A DNA stretch of 64,000 bases, taken from the NCBI GenBank assembly GCA_963682175.1, contig OY821793.1, positions 26,805,493 through 26,869,492 on the forward strand. The letters run 5' to 3'. The number at the start of each line of letters is the position of its first letter. The stretch's first letter is position 1. Under the pieces are notes generated by a model. It ran no database searches, had not been told where the DNA came from, and saw only the letters and a program-made list of their open reading frames with translations. The position numbers were made by a program, and so were the translations under genes. The stretch is from Triglochin maritima. Taxonomy: Eukaryota; Streptophyta; Magnoliopsida; Alismatales; Juncaginaceae. Of the stretch, positions 9,601-23,300 are shown piece after piece.

Positions 9601-12115
9601 ATTCGGGGTCGCGCCTCCTCCAAGAAGACGTAGCTCCCTACCAGCCACGCCCCCACATCATCAGCATTCTTCATCTCATCGCGCCTCGCCCTACATACAT
9701 CTAAATCGGGCATTCTAAGAGGAGTTACCCATCCACTCCTCCTCACTATGTGCTCGGGTGCCCAAATATATACTAAGGCTCACCTAAGGTCCACTCAGGC
9801 CATTGCTTGGGACAAACGATGCGGCAGCTTCCACTTTGCCCGCGGGCAACACCCATGGACTTCCAAACGCGTTTTGGAAGCGAATGGGGGTAGGCAACAA
9901 CCGTGGGAACCCAATCATGGGCACGAGCAACGTCCCAAAGAACTCTCCCCACGAGAAACCCCCATTCCCTTCCGGACGCATTCGGAAGTGCACGGGAAGG
10001 CAACAACCTTGGGCAACCGAGCACGTCGAAAAGCAACGTCCACAGGCACCTTGGTCTTTGCCCACGAGCAACCTCCATTTCACCTACAAGTGCGCTTTCA
10101 CTGCCAAACGTGTTTTGGAAGCGAATGCCGCAGGCCACTGCCGCGAGCACACACTAGGCCCTAGCGTGGCGCTGACATGCCAACTATGACAACACTAGGC
10201 TAGTGTCCATCGCCCGACCGCCAAATCACTCCGAGATGGGTGCACCTCGTAGATAACGCGGATGGATATGTGGGGTCCTAAGTTCCATAAACCGTGGTTG
10301 GGCCGCCTAAAGACCACTTAGAAACTAGGTGTGGGGCTGGCCACATGCCACGCGTGGAGCTGGCCAAAGGCCACTCCGTCGCCACCCTGCAGGCCAACAC
10401 CAAATCGGCTGCGCCTCGAGCATCCGACCTCCAAATCGAGCGTTCTAACTTGCATTACGTAGACAATTCATCCCTCTATCTGCCACTAAAATTTCAGAGC
10501 AAACACCCAAGCATTCGGGGTCGCGCCTCCTCCAAGAAGACGTAGCTCCCTACCAGCCACGCCCCCACATCATCAGCATTCTTCATCTCATCGCGCCTCG
10601 CCCTACATACATCTAAATCGGGCATTCTAAGAGGAGTTACCCATCCACTCCTCCTCACTATGTGCTCGGGTGCCCAAATATATACTAAGGCTCACATAAG
10701 GTCCACTCAGGCCATTGCTTGGGACAAACGATGCGGCAGCTTCCACTTTGCCCGCGGGCAACACCCATGGACTTCCAAACGCGTTTTGGAAGCGAATGGG
10801 GTAGGCAACAACCGTGGGAACCCAAGCATGGGCACGAGCAACGTCCCAAAGAACTTTCCCCACGAGAAACCCCCATTCCCTTCCGGACGCGTTCGGAAGT
10901 GCACGGGAAGGCAACAACCTTGGGCAACCGAGCACGTCGAAGAGCAACGTCCACAGGCACCTTGGTCTTTGCCCACGAGCAACCTCCATTTCACCTACAA
11001 GTGCGCTTTCACTGCCAAACGTGTTTTGGAAGCGAATGCCGCAGGCCACTGCCGCGAGCACACACTAGGCCCTAGCGTGGCGCTGACATGCCAACTATGA
11101 CAACACTAGGCTAGTGTCCATCGCCCGACCGCCAAATCACTCCGAGATGGGTGCACCTCGTAGATAACGCGGATGGATATGTGGGGTCCTAAGTTCCATA
11201 AACCGTGGTTGGGCCGCCTAAAGACCACTTAGAAACTAGGTGTGGGGCTGGCCACATGCCACGCGTGGAGCTGGCCAAAGGCCACTCCGTCGCCACCCTG
11301 CAGGCCAACACCAAATCGGCTGCGCCTCGAGCATCCGACCTCCAAATCGAGCGTTCTAACTTGCATTACGTATACAATTCATCCCTCTATCTGCCCCTCA
11401 AATTTCAGAGCAAACGCCCAAGTATTCGGGGTCGCGCCTCCTCCAAGAAGACGTAGCTCCCTACCAGCCACGCCCCCACATCATCAGCATTCTTCATCTC
11501 ATCGCGCCTCGCCCTACATACATCTAAATCGGGCATTCTAAGAGGAGTTACGCATCCACTCCTCCTCACTATGTGATCGGGTGCCCAAATATAGACTAAG
11601 GCTCACCTAAGGTCCACTCAGGCCATTGCTTGGGACAAACGATGCGGCAGCTTCCACTTTGCCCGCGGGCAACACCCATGGACTTCCAAACGCGTTTTGG
11701 AAGCGAATGGGGTAGGCAACAACCGTGGGAAGCCAAGCATGGGCACGAGCAACGTCCCAAAGAACTTTCCCCACGAGAAACCCCCATTCCCTTCCGGACG
11801 CGTTCGGAAGTGCACGGGAAGGCAACAACCTTGGGCAACCGAGCACGTCGAAGAGCAACGTCCACAGGCACCTTGGTCTTTGCCCACGAGCAACCCCCAT
11901 TTCACCTGCAAGTGCGCTTTCACTTCGAAACGTGTTTTGGAAGTGAATGCCGCAGGCCACTGCTGCGAGCACACACTAGGCCCTAGCGTGGCGCTGACAT
12001 GCCAACTATGACAACACTAGGCTAGTGTCCATCGCCCGACCGCCAAATCACTCCGAGATGGGTGCACCTCGTAGATAACGCGGATGGATATGTGGGGTCC
12101 TAAGTTCCATAAACC
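6648..12115. repeat. Six-unit higher-order block, copy 1 (starts 6648, 7559, 8471, 9382, 10294, 11205)
   Basis: The order is alpha, beta, alpha, beta, delta, gamma. The second alpha-beta pair repeats the first with an 1823-bp step. Both beta units are 912 bp because a run of four G has become five (8063-8067 and 9886-9890). The delta unit has CACATAAGG near 10694 where other units read CACCTAAGG. The gamma unit has GTATACAATTC, CCCCTCAAA and CTGCTGCGAG. All these private marks recur 5468 bp to the right. From 6766 to about 12326 I saw no difference from 12234-17794 at the sites compared. The first unit alone has a T at 6765 (GGCTTCGCCT). Confidence 0.85.
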
Positions 12116-15100
12116 GTGGTTGGGCCGCCTAAAGACCACTTAGAAACTAGGTGTGGGGCTGGCCACATGCCACGCGTGGAGCTGGCCAAAGGCCACTCCG
12201 TCGCCACCCTGCAGGCCAACACCAAATCGGCTGCGCCTCGAGCATCCGACCTCCAAATCGAGCGTTCTAACTTGCATTACGTAGACAATTCATCCCTCTA
12301 TCTGCCCCTAAAATTTCAGAGCAAACGCCCAAGTATTCGGGGTCGCGCCTCCTCCAAGAAGACGTAGCTCCCTACCAGCCACGCCCCCACATCATCAGCA
12401 TTCTTCATCTCATCGCGCCTCGCCCTACATACATCTAAATCGGGCATTCTAAGAGGAGTTACACATCCACTCCTCCTCACTATGTGATCGGGTGCCCAAA
12501 TATAGACTAAGGCTCACCTAAGGTCCACTCAGGCCATTGCTTGGAACAAACGATGCGGCAGCTTCCACTTTGCCCGCGGGCAACACCCATGGACTTCCAA
12601 ACGTGTTTTGGAAGCGAATGGGGTAGGCAACAACCGTGGGAACCCAAGCATGGGCACGAGCAACGTCCCAAAGAACTTTCCCCACGAGAAACCCCCATTC
12701 CCTTCCGGACGCGTTCGGAAGTGCACGGGAAGGCAACAACCTTGGGCAACCGAGCACGTCGAAGAGCAACGTCCACAGGCACCTTGGTCTTTGCCCACGA
12801 GCAACCTCCATTTGACCTACAAGTGTGCTTTCACTGCCAAACGTGTTTTGGAAGCGAATGCCGCAGGCCACTGCCGCGAGCACACACTAGGCCCTAGCGT
12901 GGCGCTGACATGCCAACTATGACAACACTAGGCTAGTGTCCATCGCCCGACCGCCAAATCACTCCGAGATGGGTGCACCTCGTAGATAACGCGGATGGAT
13001 ATGTGGGGTCCTAAGTTCCATAAACCGTGGTTGGGCCGCCTAAAGACCACTTAGAAACTAGGTGTGGGGCTGGCCACATGCCACGCGTGGAGCTGGCCAA
13101 AGGCCACTCCGTCGCCACCCTGCAGGCCAACACCAAATCGGCTGCGCCTCGAGCATCCGACCTCCAAATCGAGCGTTCTAACTTGCATTACGTGGAAATT
13201 TCATCCCTCTATCTGCCACTAAAATTTCAGAGCAAACCCCCAAGCATTCGGGGTCGCGCCTCCTCCAAGAAGACGTAGCTCCCTACCAGCCACGCCCCCA
13301 CATCATCAGCATTCTTCATCTCATCGCGCCTCGCCCTACATACATCTAAATCGGGCATTCTAAGAGGAGTTACCCATCCACTCCTCCTCACTATGTGCTC
13401 GGGTGCCCAAATATATACTAAGGCTCACCTAAGGTCCACTCAGGCCATTGCTTGGGACAAACGATGCGGCAGCTTCCACTTTGCCCGCGGGCAACACCCA
13501 TGGACTTCCAAACGCGTTTTGGAAGCGAATGGGGGTAGGCAACAACCGTGGGAACCCAATCATGGGCACGAGCAACGTCCCAAAGAACTCTCCCCACGAG
13601 AAACCCCCATTCCCTTCCGGACGCATTCGGAAGTGCACGGGAAGGCAACAACCTTGGGCAACCGAGCACGTCGAAAAGCAACGTCCACAGGCACCTTGGT
13701 CTTTGCCCACGAGCAACCTCCATTTCACCTACAAGTGCGCTTTCACTGCCAAACGTGTTTTGGAAGCGAATGCCGCAGGCCACTGCCGCGAGCACACACT
13801 AGGCCCTAGCGTGGCGCTGACATGCCAACTATGACAACACTAGGCTAGTGTCCATCGCCCGACCGCCAAATCACTCCGAGATGGGTGCACCTCGTAGATA
13901 ACGCGGATGGATATGTGGGGTCCTAAGTTCCATAAACCGTGGTTGGGCCGCCTAAAGACCACTTAGAAACTAGGTGTGGGGCTGGCCACATGCCACGCGT
14001 GGAGCTGGCCAAAGGCCACTCCGTCGCCACCCTGCAGGCCAACACCAAATCGGCTGCGCCTCGAGCATCCGACCTCCAAATCGAGCGTTCTAACTTGCAT
14101 TACGTAGACAATTCATCCCTCTATCTGCCCCTAAAATTTCAGAGCAAACGCCCAAGTATTCGGGGTCGCGCCTCCTCCAAGAAGACGTAGCTCCCTACCA
14201 GCCACGCCCCCACATCATCAGCATTCTTCATCTCATCGCGCCTCGCCCTACATACATCTAAATCGGGCATTCTAAGAGGAGTTACACATCCACTCCTCCT
14301 CACTATGTGATCGGGTGCCCAAATATAGACTAAGGCTCACCTAAGGTCCACTCAGGCCATTGCTTGGAACAAACGATGCGGCAGCTTCCACTTTGCCCGC
14401 GGGCAACACCCATGGACTTCCAAACGTGTTTTGGAAGCGAATGGGGTAGGCAACAACCGTGGGAACCCAAGCATGGGCACGAGCAACGTCCCAAAGAACT
14501 TTCCCCACGAGAAACCCCCATTCCCTTCCGGACGCGTTCGGAAGTGCACGGGAAGGCAACAACCTTGGGCAACCGAGCACGTCGAAGAGCAACGTCCACA
14601 GGCACCTTGGTCTTTGCCCACGAGCAACCTCCATTTGACCTACAAGTGTGCTTTCACTGCCAAACGTGTTTTGGAAGCGAATGCCGCAGGCCACTGCCGC
14701 GAGCACACACTAGGCCCTAGCGTGGCGCTGACATGCCAACTATGACAACACTAGGCTAGTGTCCATCGCCCGACCGCCAAATCACTCCGAGATGGGTGCA
14801 CCTCGTAGATAACGCGGATGGATATGTGGGGTCCTAAGTTCCATAAACCGTGGTTGGGCCGCCTAAAGACCACTTAGAAACTAGGTGTGGGGCTGGCCAC
14901 ATGCCACGCGTGGAGCTGGCCAAAGGCCACTCCGTCGCCACCCTGCAGGCCAACACCAAATCGGCTGCGCCTCGAGCATCCGACCTCCAAATCGAGCGTT
15001 CTAACTTGCATTACGTGGAAATTTCATCCCTCTATCTGCCACTAAAATTTCAGAGCAAACCCCCAAGCATTCGGGGTCGCGCCTCCTCCAAGAAGACGTA

Positions 15101-17583
15101 GCTCCCTACCAGCCACGCCCCCACATCATCAGCATTCTTCATCTCATCGCGCCTCGCCCTACATACATCTAAATCGGGCATTCTAAGAGGAGTTACCCAT
15201 CCACTCCTCCTCACTATGTGCTCGGGTGCCCAAATATATACTAAGGCTCACCTAAGGTCCACTCAGGCCATTGCTTGGGACAAACGATGCGGCAGCTTCC
15301 ACTTTGCCCGCGGGCAACACCCATGGACTTCCAAACGCGTTTTGGAAGCGAATGGGGGTAGGCAACAACCGTGGGAACCCAATCATGGGCACGAGCAACG
15401 TCCCAAAGAACTCTCCCCACGAGAAACCCCCATTCCCTTCCGGACGCATTCGGAAGTGCACGGGAAGGCAACAACCTTGGGCAACCGAGCACGTCGAAAA
15501 GCAACGTCCACAGGCACCTTGGTCTTTGCCCACGAGCAACCTCCATTTCACCTACAAGTGCGCTTTCACTGCCAAACGTGTTTTGGAAGCGAATGCCGCA
15601 GGCCACTGCCGCGAGCACACACTAGGCCCTAGCGTGGCGCTGACATGCCAACTATGACAACACTAGGCTAGTGTCCATCGCCCGACCGCCAAATCACTCC
15701 GAGATGGGTGCACCTCGTAGATAACGCGGATGGATATGTGGGGTCCTAAGTTCCATAAACCGTGGTTGGGCCGCCTAAAGACCACTTAGAAACTAGGTGT
15801 GGGGCTGGCCACATGCCACGCGTGGAGCTGGCCAAAGGCCACTCCGTCGCCACCCTGCAGGCCAACACCAAATCGGCTGCGCCTCGAGCATCCGACCTCC
15901 AAATCGAGCGTTCTAACTTGCATTACGTAGACAATTCATCCCTCTATCTGCCACTAAAATTTCAGAGCAAACACCCAAGCATTCGGGGTCGCGCCTCCTC
16001 CAAGAAGACGTAGCTCCCTACCAGCCACGCCCCCACATCATCAGCATTCTTCATCTCATCGCGCCTCGCCCTACATACATCTAAATCGGGCATTCTAAGA
16101 GGAGTTACCCATCCACTCCTCCTCACTATGTGCTCGGGTGCCCAAATATATACTAAGGCTCACATAAGGTCCACTCAGGCCATTGCTTGGGACAAACGAT
16201 GCGGCAGCTTCCACTTTGCCCGCGGGCAACACCCATGGACTTCCAAACGCGTTTTGGAAGCGAATGGGGTAGGCAACAACCGTGGGAACCCAAGCATGGG
16301 CACGAGCAACGTCCCAAAGAACTTTCCCCACGAGAAACCCCCATTCCCTTCCGGACGCGTTCGGAAGTGCACGGGAAGGCAACAACCTTGGGCAACCGAG
16401 CACGTCGAAGAGCAACGTCCACAGGCACCTTGGTCTTTGCCCACGAGCAACCTCCATTTCACCTACAAGTGCGCTTTCACTGCCAAACGTGTTTTGGAAG
16501 CGAATGCCGCAGGCCACTGCCGCGAGCACACACTAGGCCCTAGCGTGGCGCTGACATGCCAACTATGACAACACTAGGCTAGTGTCCATCGCCCGACCGC
16601 CAAATCACTCCGAGATGGGTGCACCTCGTAGATAACGCGGATGGATATGTGGGGTCCTAAGTTCCATAAACCGTGGTTGGGCCGCCTAAAGACCACTTAG
16701 AAACTAGGTGTGGGGCTGGCCACATGCCACGCGTGGAGCTGGCCAAAGGCCACTCCGTCGCCACCCTGCAGGCCAACACCAAATCGGCTGCGCCTCGAGC
16801 ATCCGACCTCCAAATCGAGCGTTCTAACTTGCATTACGTATACAATTCATCCCTCTATCTGCCCCTCAAATTTCAGAGCAAACGCCCAAGTATTCGGGGT
16901 CGCGCCTCCTCCAAGAAGACGTAGCTCCCTACCAGCCACGCCCCCACATCATCAGCATTCTTCATCTCATCGCGCCTCGCCCTACATACATCTAAATCGG
17001 GCATTCTAAGAGGAGTTACGCATCCACTCCTCCTCACTATGTGATCGGGTGCCCAAATATAGACTAAGGCTCACCTAAGGTCCACTCAGGCCATTGCTTG
17101 GGACAAACGATGCGGCAGCTTCCACTTTGCCCGCGGGCAACACCCATGGACTTCCAAACGCGTTTTGGAAGCGAATGGGGTAGGCAACAACCGTGGGAAG
17201 CCAAGCATGGGCACGAGCAACGTCCCAAAGAACTTTCCCCACGAGAAACCCCCATTCCCTTCCGGACGCGTTCGGAAGTGCACGGGAAGGCAACAACCTT
17301 GGGCAACCGAGCACGTCGAAGAGCAACGTCCACAGGCACCTTGGTCTTTGCCCACGAGCAACCCCCATTTCACCTGCAAGTGCGCTTTCACTTCGAAACG
17401 TGTTTTGGAAGTGAATGCCGCAGGCCACTGCTGCGAGCACACACTAGGCCCTAGCGTGGCGCTGACATGCCAACTATGACAACACTAGGCTAGTGTCCAT
17501 CGCCCGACCGCCAAATCACTCCGAGATGGGTGCACCTCGTAGATAACGCGGATGGATATGTGGGGTCCTAAGTTCCATAAACC
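12116..17583. repeat. Six-unit higher-order block, copy 2 (starts 12116, 13027, 13939, 14850, 15762, 16673)
   Basis: This is the tandem copy of the block to its left, offset by 5468 bp. It shares the five-G beta units (13531-13535 and 15354-15358), the CACATAAGG delta unit (near 16162) and the CCCCTCAAA / CTGCTGCGAG gamma unit. Identity ends around 17795, where the next unit reads AAACTCCCAATC in place of AAACGCCCAAGT. Its last two units also form the start of the five-unit duplication described next. Confidence 0.85.
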
Positions 17584-20316
17584 GTGGTTGGGCCGCCTAA
17601 AGACCACTTAGAAACTAGGTGTGGGGCTGGCCACATGCCACGCGTGGAGCTGGCCAAAGGCCACTCCGTCGCCACCCTGCAGGCCAACACCAAATCGGCT
17701 GCGCCTCGAGCATCCGACCTCCAAATCGAGCGTTCTAACTTGCATTACGTAGACAATTCATCCCTCTATCTGCCCCTAAAATTTCAGAGCAAACTCCCAA
17801 TCATTCGGGGTCGCGCCTCCTCCAAGAAGACGTAGCTCCCTACCAGCCACGCCCCCACATCATCAGCATTCTTCATCTCATCGCGCCTCGCCCTACATAC
17901 ATCTAAATCGGGCATTCTAAGAGGAGTTACCCATCCACTCCTCCTCACTATGTGCTCGGGTGCCCAAATATATACTAAGGCTCACCTAAGGTCCACTCAG
18001 GCCATTGCTTGGGACAAACGATGCGGCAGCTTCCACTTTGCCCGCGGGCAACACCCATGGACTTCCAAACGCGTTTTGGAAGCGAATGGGGTAGGCAACA
18101 ACCGTGGGAACCCAAGCATGGGCACGAGCAACGTCCCAAAGAACTTTCCCCACGAGAAACCCCCATTCCCTTCCGGACGCGTTCGGAAGTGCACGGGAAG
18201 GCAACAACCTTGGGCAACCGAGCACGTCGAAGAGCAACGTCCACAGGCACCTTGGTCTTTGCCCACGAGCAACCTCCATTTCACCTACAAGTGCGCTTTC
18301 ACTGCCAAACGTGTTTTGGAAGCGAATGCCGCAGGCCACTGCCGCGAGCACACACTAGGCCCTAGCGTGGCGCTGACATGCCAACTATGACAACACTAGG
18401 CCAGTGTCCATCGCCCGACCGCCAAATCACTCCGAGATGGGTGCACCTCGTAGATAACGCGGATGGATATGTGGGGTCCTAAGTTCCATAAACCGTGGTT
18501 GGGCCGCCTAAAGACCACTTAGAAACTAGGTGTGGGGCTGGCCACATGCCACGCGTGGAGCTGGCCAAAGGTCACTCCGTCGCCACCCTGCAGGCCAACA
18601 CCAAATCGGCTGCGCCTCGAGCATCCGACCTCCAAATCGAGCGTTCTAACTTGCATTACGTATACAATTCATCCCTCTATCTGCCCCTAAAATTTCAGAG
18701 CAAACGCCCAAGTATTCGGGGTCGCGCCTCCTCCAAGAAGACGTAGCTCCCTACCAGCCACGCCCCCACATCATCAGCATTCTTCATCTCATCGCGCCTC
18801 GCCCTACATACATCTAAATCGGGCATTCTAAGAGGAGTTACGCATCCACTCCTCCTCACTATGTGATCGGGTGCCCAAATATAGACTAAGGCTCACCTAA
18901 GGTCCACTCAGGCCATTGCTTGGGACAAACGATGCGGCAGCTTCCACTTTGCCCGCGGGCAACACCCATGGACTTCCAAACGCGTTTTGGAAGCGAATGG
19001 GGTAGGCAACAACCGTGGGAAGCCAAGCATGGGCACGAGCAACGTCCCAAAGAACTTTCCCCACGAGAAACCCCCATTCCCTTCCGGACGCGTTCGGAAG
19101 TGCACGGGAAGGCAACAACCTTGGGCAACCGAGCACGTCGAAGAGCAACGTCCACAGGCACCTTGGTCTTTGCCCACGAGCAACCCCCATTTCACCTGCA
19201 AGTGCGCTTTCACTTCGAAACGTGTTTTGGAAGTGAATGCCGCAGGCCACTGCCGCGAGCACACACTAGGCCCTAGCGTGGCGCTGACATGCCAACTATG
19301 ACAACACTAGGCTAGTGTCCATCGCCCGACCGCCAAATCACTCCGAGATGGGTGCACCTCGTAGATAACGCGGATGGATATGTGGGGTCCTAAGTTCCAT
19401 AAACCGTGGTTGGGCCGCCTAAAGACCACTTAGAAACTAGGTGTGGGGCTGGCCACATGCCACGCGTGGAGCTGGCCAAAGGCCACTCCGTCGCCACCCT
19501 GCAGGCCAACACCAAATCGGCTGCGCCTCGAGCATCCGACCTCCAAATCGAGCGTTCTAACTTGCATTACGTGGAAATTTCATCCCTCTATCTGCCACTA
19601 AAATTTCAGAGCAAACCCCCAAGCATTCGGGGTCGCGCCTCCTCCAAGAAGACGTAGCTCCCTACCAGCCACGCCCCCACATCATCAGCATTCTTCATCT
19701 CATCGCGCCTCGCCCTACATACATCTAAATCGGGCATTCTAAGAGGAGTTACCCATCCACTCCTCCTCACTATGTGCTCGGGTGCCCAAATATAGACTAA
19801 GGCTCACCTAAGGTCCACTCAGGCCATTGCTTGGGACAAACGATGCGGCAGCTTCCACTTTGCCCGCGGGCAACACCCATGGACTTCCAAACGCGTTTTG
19901 GAAGCGAATGGGGTAGGCAACAACCGTGGGAACCCAATCATGGGCACGAGCAACGTCCCAAAGAACTTTCCCCACGAGAAACCCCCATTCCCTTTCGGAC
20001 GCATTCGGAAGTGCACGGGAAGGCAACAACCTTGGGCAACCGAGCACGTCGAAAAGCAACGTCCACAGGCACCTTGGTCTTTGCCCACGAGCAACCTCCA
20101 TTTCACCTACAAGTGCGCTTTCACTGCCAAACGTGTTTTGGAAGCGAATGCCGCAGGCCACTGCCGCGAGCACACACTAGGCCCTAGCGTGGCGCTGACA
20201 TGCCAACTATGACAACACTAGGCTAGTGTCCATCGCCCGACCGCCAAATCACTCCGAGATGGGTGCACCTCGTAGATAACGCGGATGGATATGTGGGGTC
20301 CTAAGTTCCATAAACC
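17584..20316. repeat. Units 20-22 (starts 17584, 18495, 19406), inner part of five-unit block copy 1
   Basis: Unit 17584 has AAACTCCCAATC and is followed by GGCCAGTGTCC near 18400 in place of GGCTAGTGTCC. Unit 18495 is gamma class with AAAGGTCACTCC. Unit 19406 is beta class with CCCTTTCGGACGCATTC but a normal four-G run. All of these marks recur 4553 bp to the right. Copy 1 of the duplicated segment runs from roughly 15954 to 20527. Confidence 0.85.
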
Positions 20317-23300
20317 GTGGTTGGGCCGCCTAAAGACCACTTAGAAACTAGGTGTGGGGCTGGCCACATGCCACGCGTGGAGCTGGCCAAAGGCCACTCC
20401 GTCGCCACCCTGCAGGCCAACACCAAATCGGCTGCGCCTCGAGCATCCGACCTCCAAATCGAGCGTTCTAACTTGCATTACGTAGACAATTCATCCCTCT
20501 ATCTTCCCCTAAAATTTCAGAGCAAACACCCAAGCATTCGGGGTCGCGCCTCCTCCAAGAAGACGTAGCTCCCTACCAGCCACGCCCCCACATCATCAGC
20601 ATTCTTCATCTCATCGCGCCTCGCCCTACATACATCTAAATCGGGCATTCTAAGAGGAGTTACCCATCCACTCCTCCTCACTATGTGCTCGGGTGCCCAA
20701 ATATATACTAAGGCTCACATAAGGTCCACTCAGGCCATTGCTTGGGACAAACGATGCGGCAGCTTCCACTTTGCCCGCGGGCAACACCCATGGACTTCCA
20801 AACGCGTTTTGGAAGCGAATGGGGTAGGCAACAACCGTGGGAACCCAAGCATGGGCACGAGCAACGTCCCAAAGAACTTTCCCCACGAGAAACCCCCATT
20901 CCCTTCCGGACGCGTTCGGAAGTGCACGGGAAGGCAACAACCTTGGGCAACCGAGCACGTCGAAGAGCAACGTCCAGGCACCTTGGTCTTTGCCCACGAG
21001 CAACCTCCATTTCACCTACAAGTGCGCTTTCACTGCCAAACGTGTTTTGGAAGCGAATGCCGCAGGCCACTGCCGCGAGCACACACTAGGCCCTAGCGTG
21101 GCGCTGACATGCCAACTATGACAACACTAGGCTAGTGTCCATCGCCCGACCGCCAAATCACTCCGAGATGGGTGCACCTCGTAGATAACGCGGATGGATA
21201 TGTGGGGTCCTAAGTTCCATAAACCGTGGTTGGGCCGCCTAAAGACCACTTAGAAACTAGGTGTGGGGCTGGCCACATGCCACGCGTGGAGCTGGCCAAA
21301 GGCCACTCCGTCGCCACCCTGCAGGCCAACACCAAATCGGCTGCGCCTCGAGCATCCGACCTCCAAATCGAGCGTTCTAACTTGCATTACGTATACAATT
21401 CATCCCTCTATCTGCCCCTCAAATTTCAGAGCAAACGCCCAAGTATTCGGGGTCGCGCCTCCTCCAAGAAGACGTAGCTCCCTACCAGCCACGCCCCCAC
21501 ATCATCAGCATTCTTCATCTCATCGCGCCTCGCCCTACATACATCTAAATCGGGCATTCTAAGAGGAGTTACGCATCCACTCCTCCTCACTATGTGATCG
21601 GGTGCCCAAATATAGACTAAGGCTCACCTAAGGTCCACTCAGGCCATTGCTTGGGACAAACGATGCGGCAGCTTCCACTTTGCCCGCGGGCAACACCCAT
21701 GGACTTCCAAACGCGTTTTGGAAGCGAATGGGGTAGGCAACAACCGTGGGAAGCCAAGCATGGGCACGAGCAACGTCCCAAAGAACTTTCCCCACGAGAA
21801 ACCCCCATTCCCTTCCGGACGCGTTCGGAAGTGCACGGGAAGGCAACAACCTTGGGCAACCGAGCACGTCGAAGAGCAACGTCCACAGGCACCTTGGTCT
21901 TTGCCCACGAGCAACCCCCATTTCACCTGCAAGTGCGCTTTCACTTCGAAACGTGTTTTGGAAGTGAATGCCGCAGGCCACTGCTGCGAGCACACACTAG
22001 GCCCTAGCGTGGCGCTGACATGCCAACTATGACAACACTAGGCTAGTGTCCATCGCCCGACCGCCAAATCACTCCGAGATGGGTGCACCTCGTAGATAAC
22101 GCGGATGGATATGTGGGGTCCTAAGTTCCATAAACCGTGGTTGGGCCGCCTAAAGACCACTTAGAAACTAGGTGTGGGGCTGGCCACATGCCACGCGTGG
22201 AGCTGGCCAAAGGCCACTCCGTCGCCACCCTGCAGGCCAACACCAAATCGGCTGCGCCTCGAGCATCCGACCTCCAAATCGAGCGTTCTAACTTGCATTA
22301 CGTAGACAATTCATCCCTCTATCTGCCCCTAAAATTTCAGAGCAAACTCCCAATCATTCGGGGTCGCGCCTCCTCCAAGAAGACGTAGCTCCCTACCAGC
22401 CACGCCCCCACATCATCAGCATTCTTCATCTCATCGCGCCTCGCCCTACATACATCTAAATCGGGCATTCTAAGAGGAGTTACCCATCCACTCCTCCTCA
22501 CTATGTGCTCGGGTGCCCAAATATATACTAAGGCTCACCTAAGGTCCACTCAGGCCATTGCTTGGGACAAACGATGCGGCAGCTTCCACTTTGCCCGCGG
22601 GCAACACCCATGGACTTCCAAACGCGTTTTGGAAGCGAATGGGGTAGGCAACAACCGTGGGAACCCAAGCATGGGCACGAGCAACGTCCCAAAGAACTTT
22701 CCCCACGAGAAACCCCCATTCCCTTCCGGACGCGTTCGGAAGTGCACGGGAAGGCAACAACCTTGGGCAACCGAGCACGTCGAAGAGCAACGTCCACAGG
22801 CACCTTGGTCTTTGCCCACGAGCAACCTCCATTTCACCTACAAGTGCGCTTTCACTGCCAAACGTGTTTTGGAAGCGAATGCCGCAGGCCACTGCCGCGA
22901 GCACACACTAGGCCCTAGCGTGGCGCTGACATGCCAACTATGACAACACTAGGCCAGTGTCCATCGCCCGACCGCCAAATCACTCCGAGATGGGTGCACC
23001 TCGTAGATAACGCGGATGGATATGTGGGGTCCTAAGTTCCATAAACCGTGGTTGGGCCGCCTAAAGACCACTTAGAAACTAGGTGTGGGGCTGGCCACAT
23101 GCCACGCGTGGAGCTGGCCAAAGGTCACTCCGTCGCCACCCTGCAGGCCAACACCAAATCGGCTGCGCCTCGAGCATCCGACCTCCAAATCGAGCGTTCT
23201 AACTTGCATTACGTATACAATTCATCCCTCTATCTGCCCCTAAAATTTCAGAGCAAACGCCCAAGTATTCGGGGTCGCGCCTCCTCCAAGAAGACGTAGC

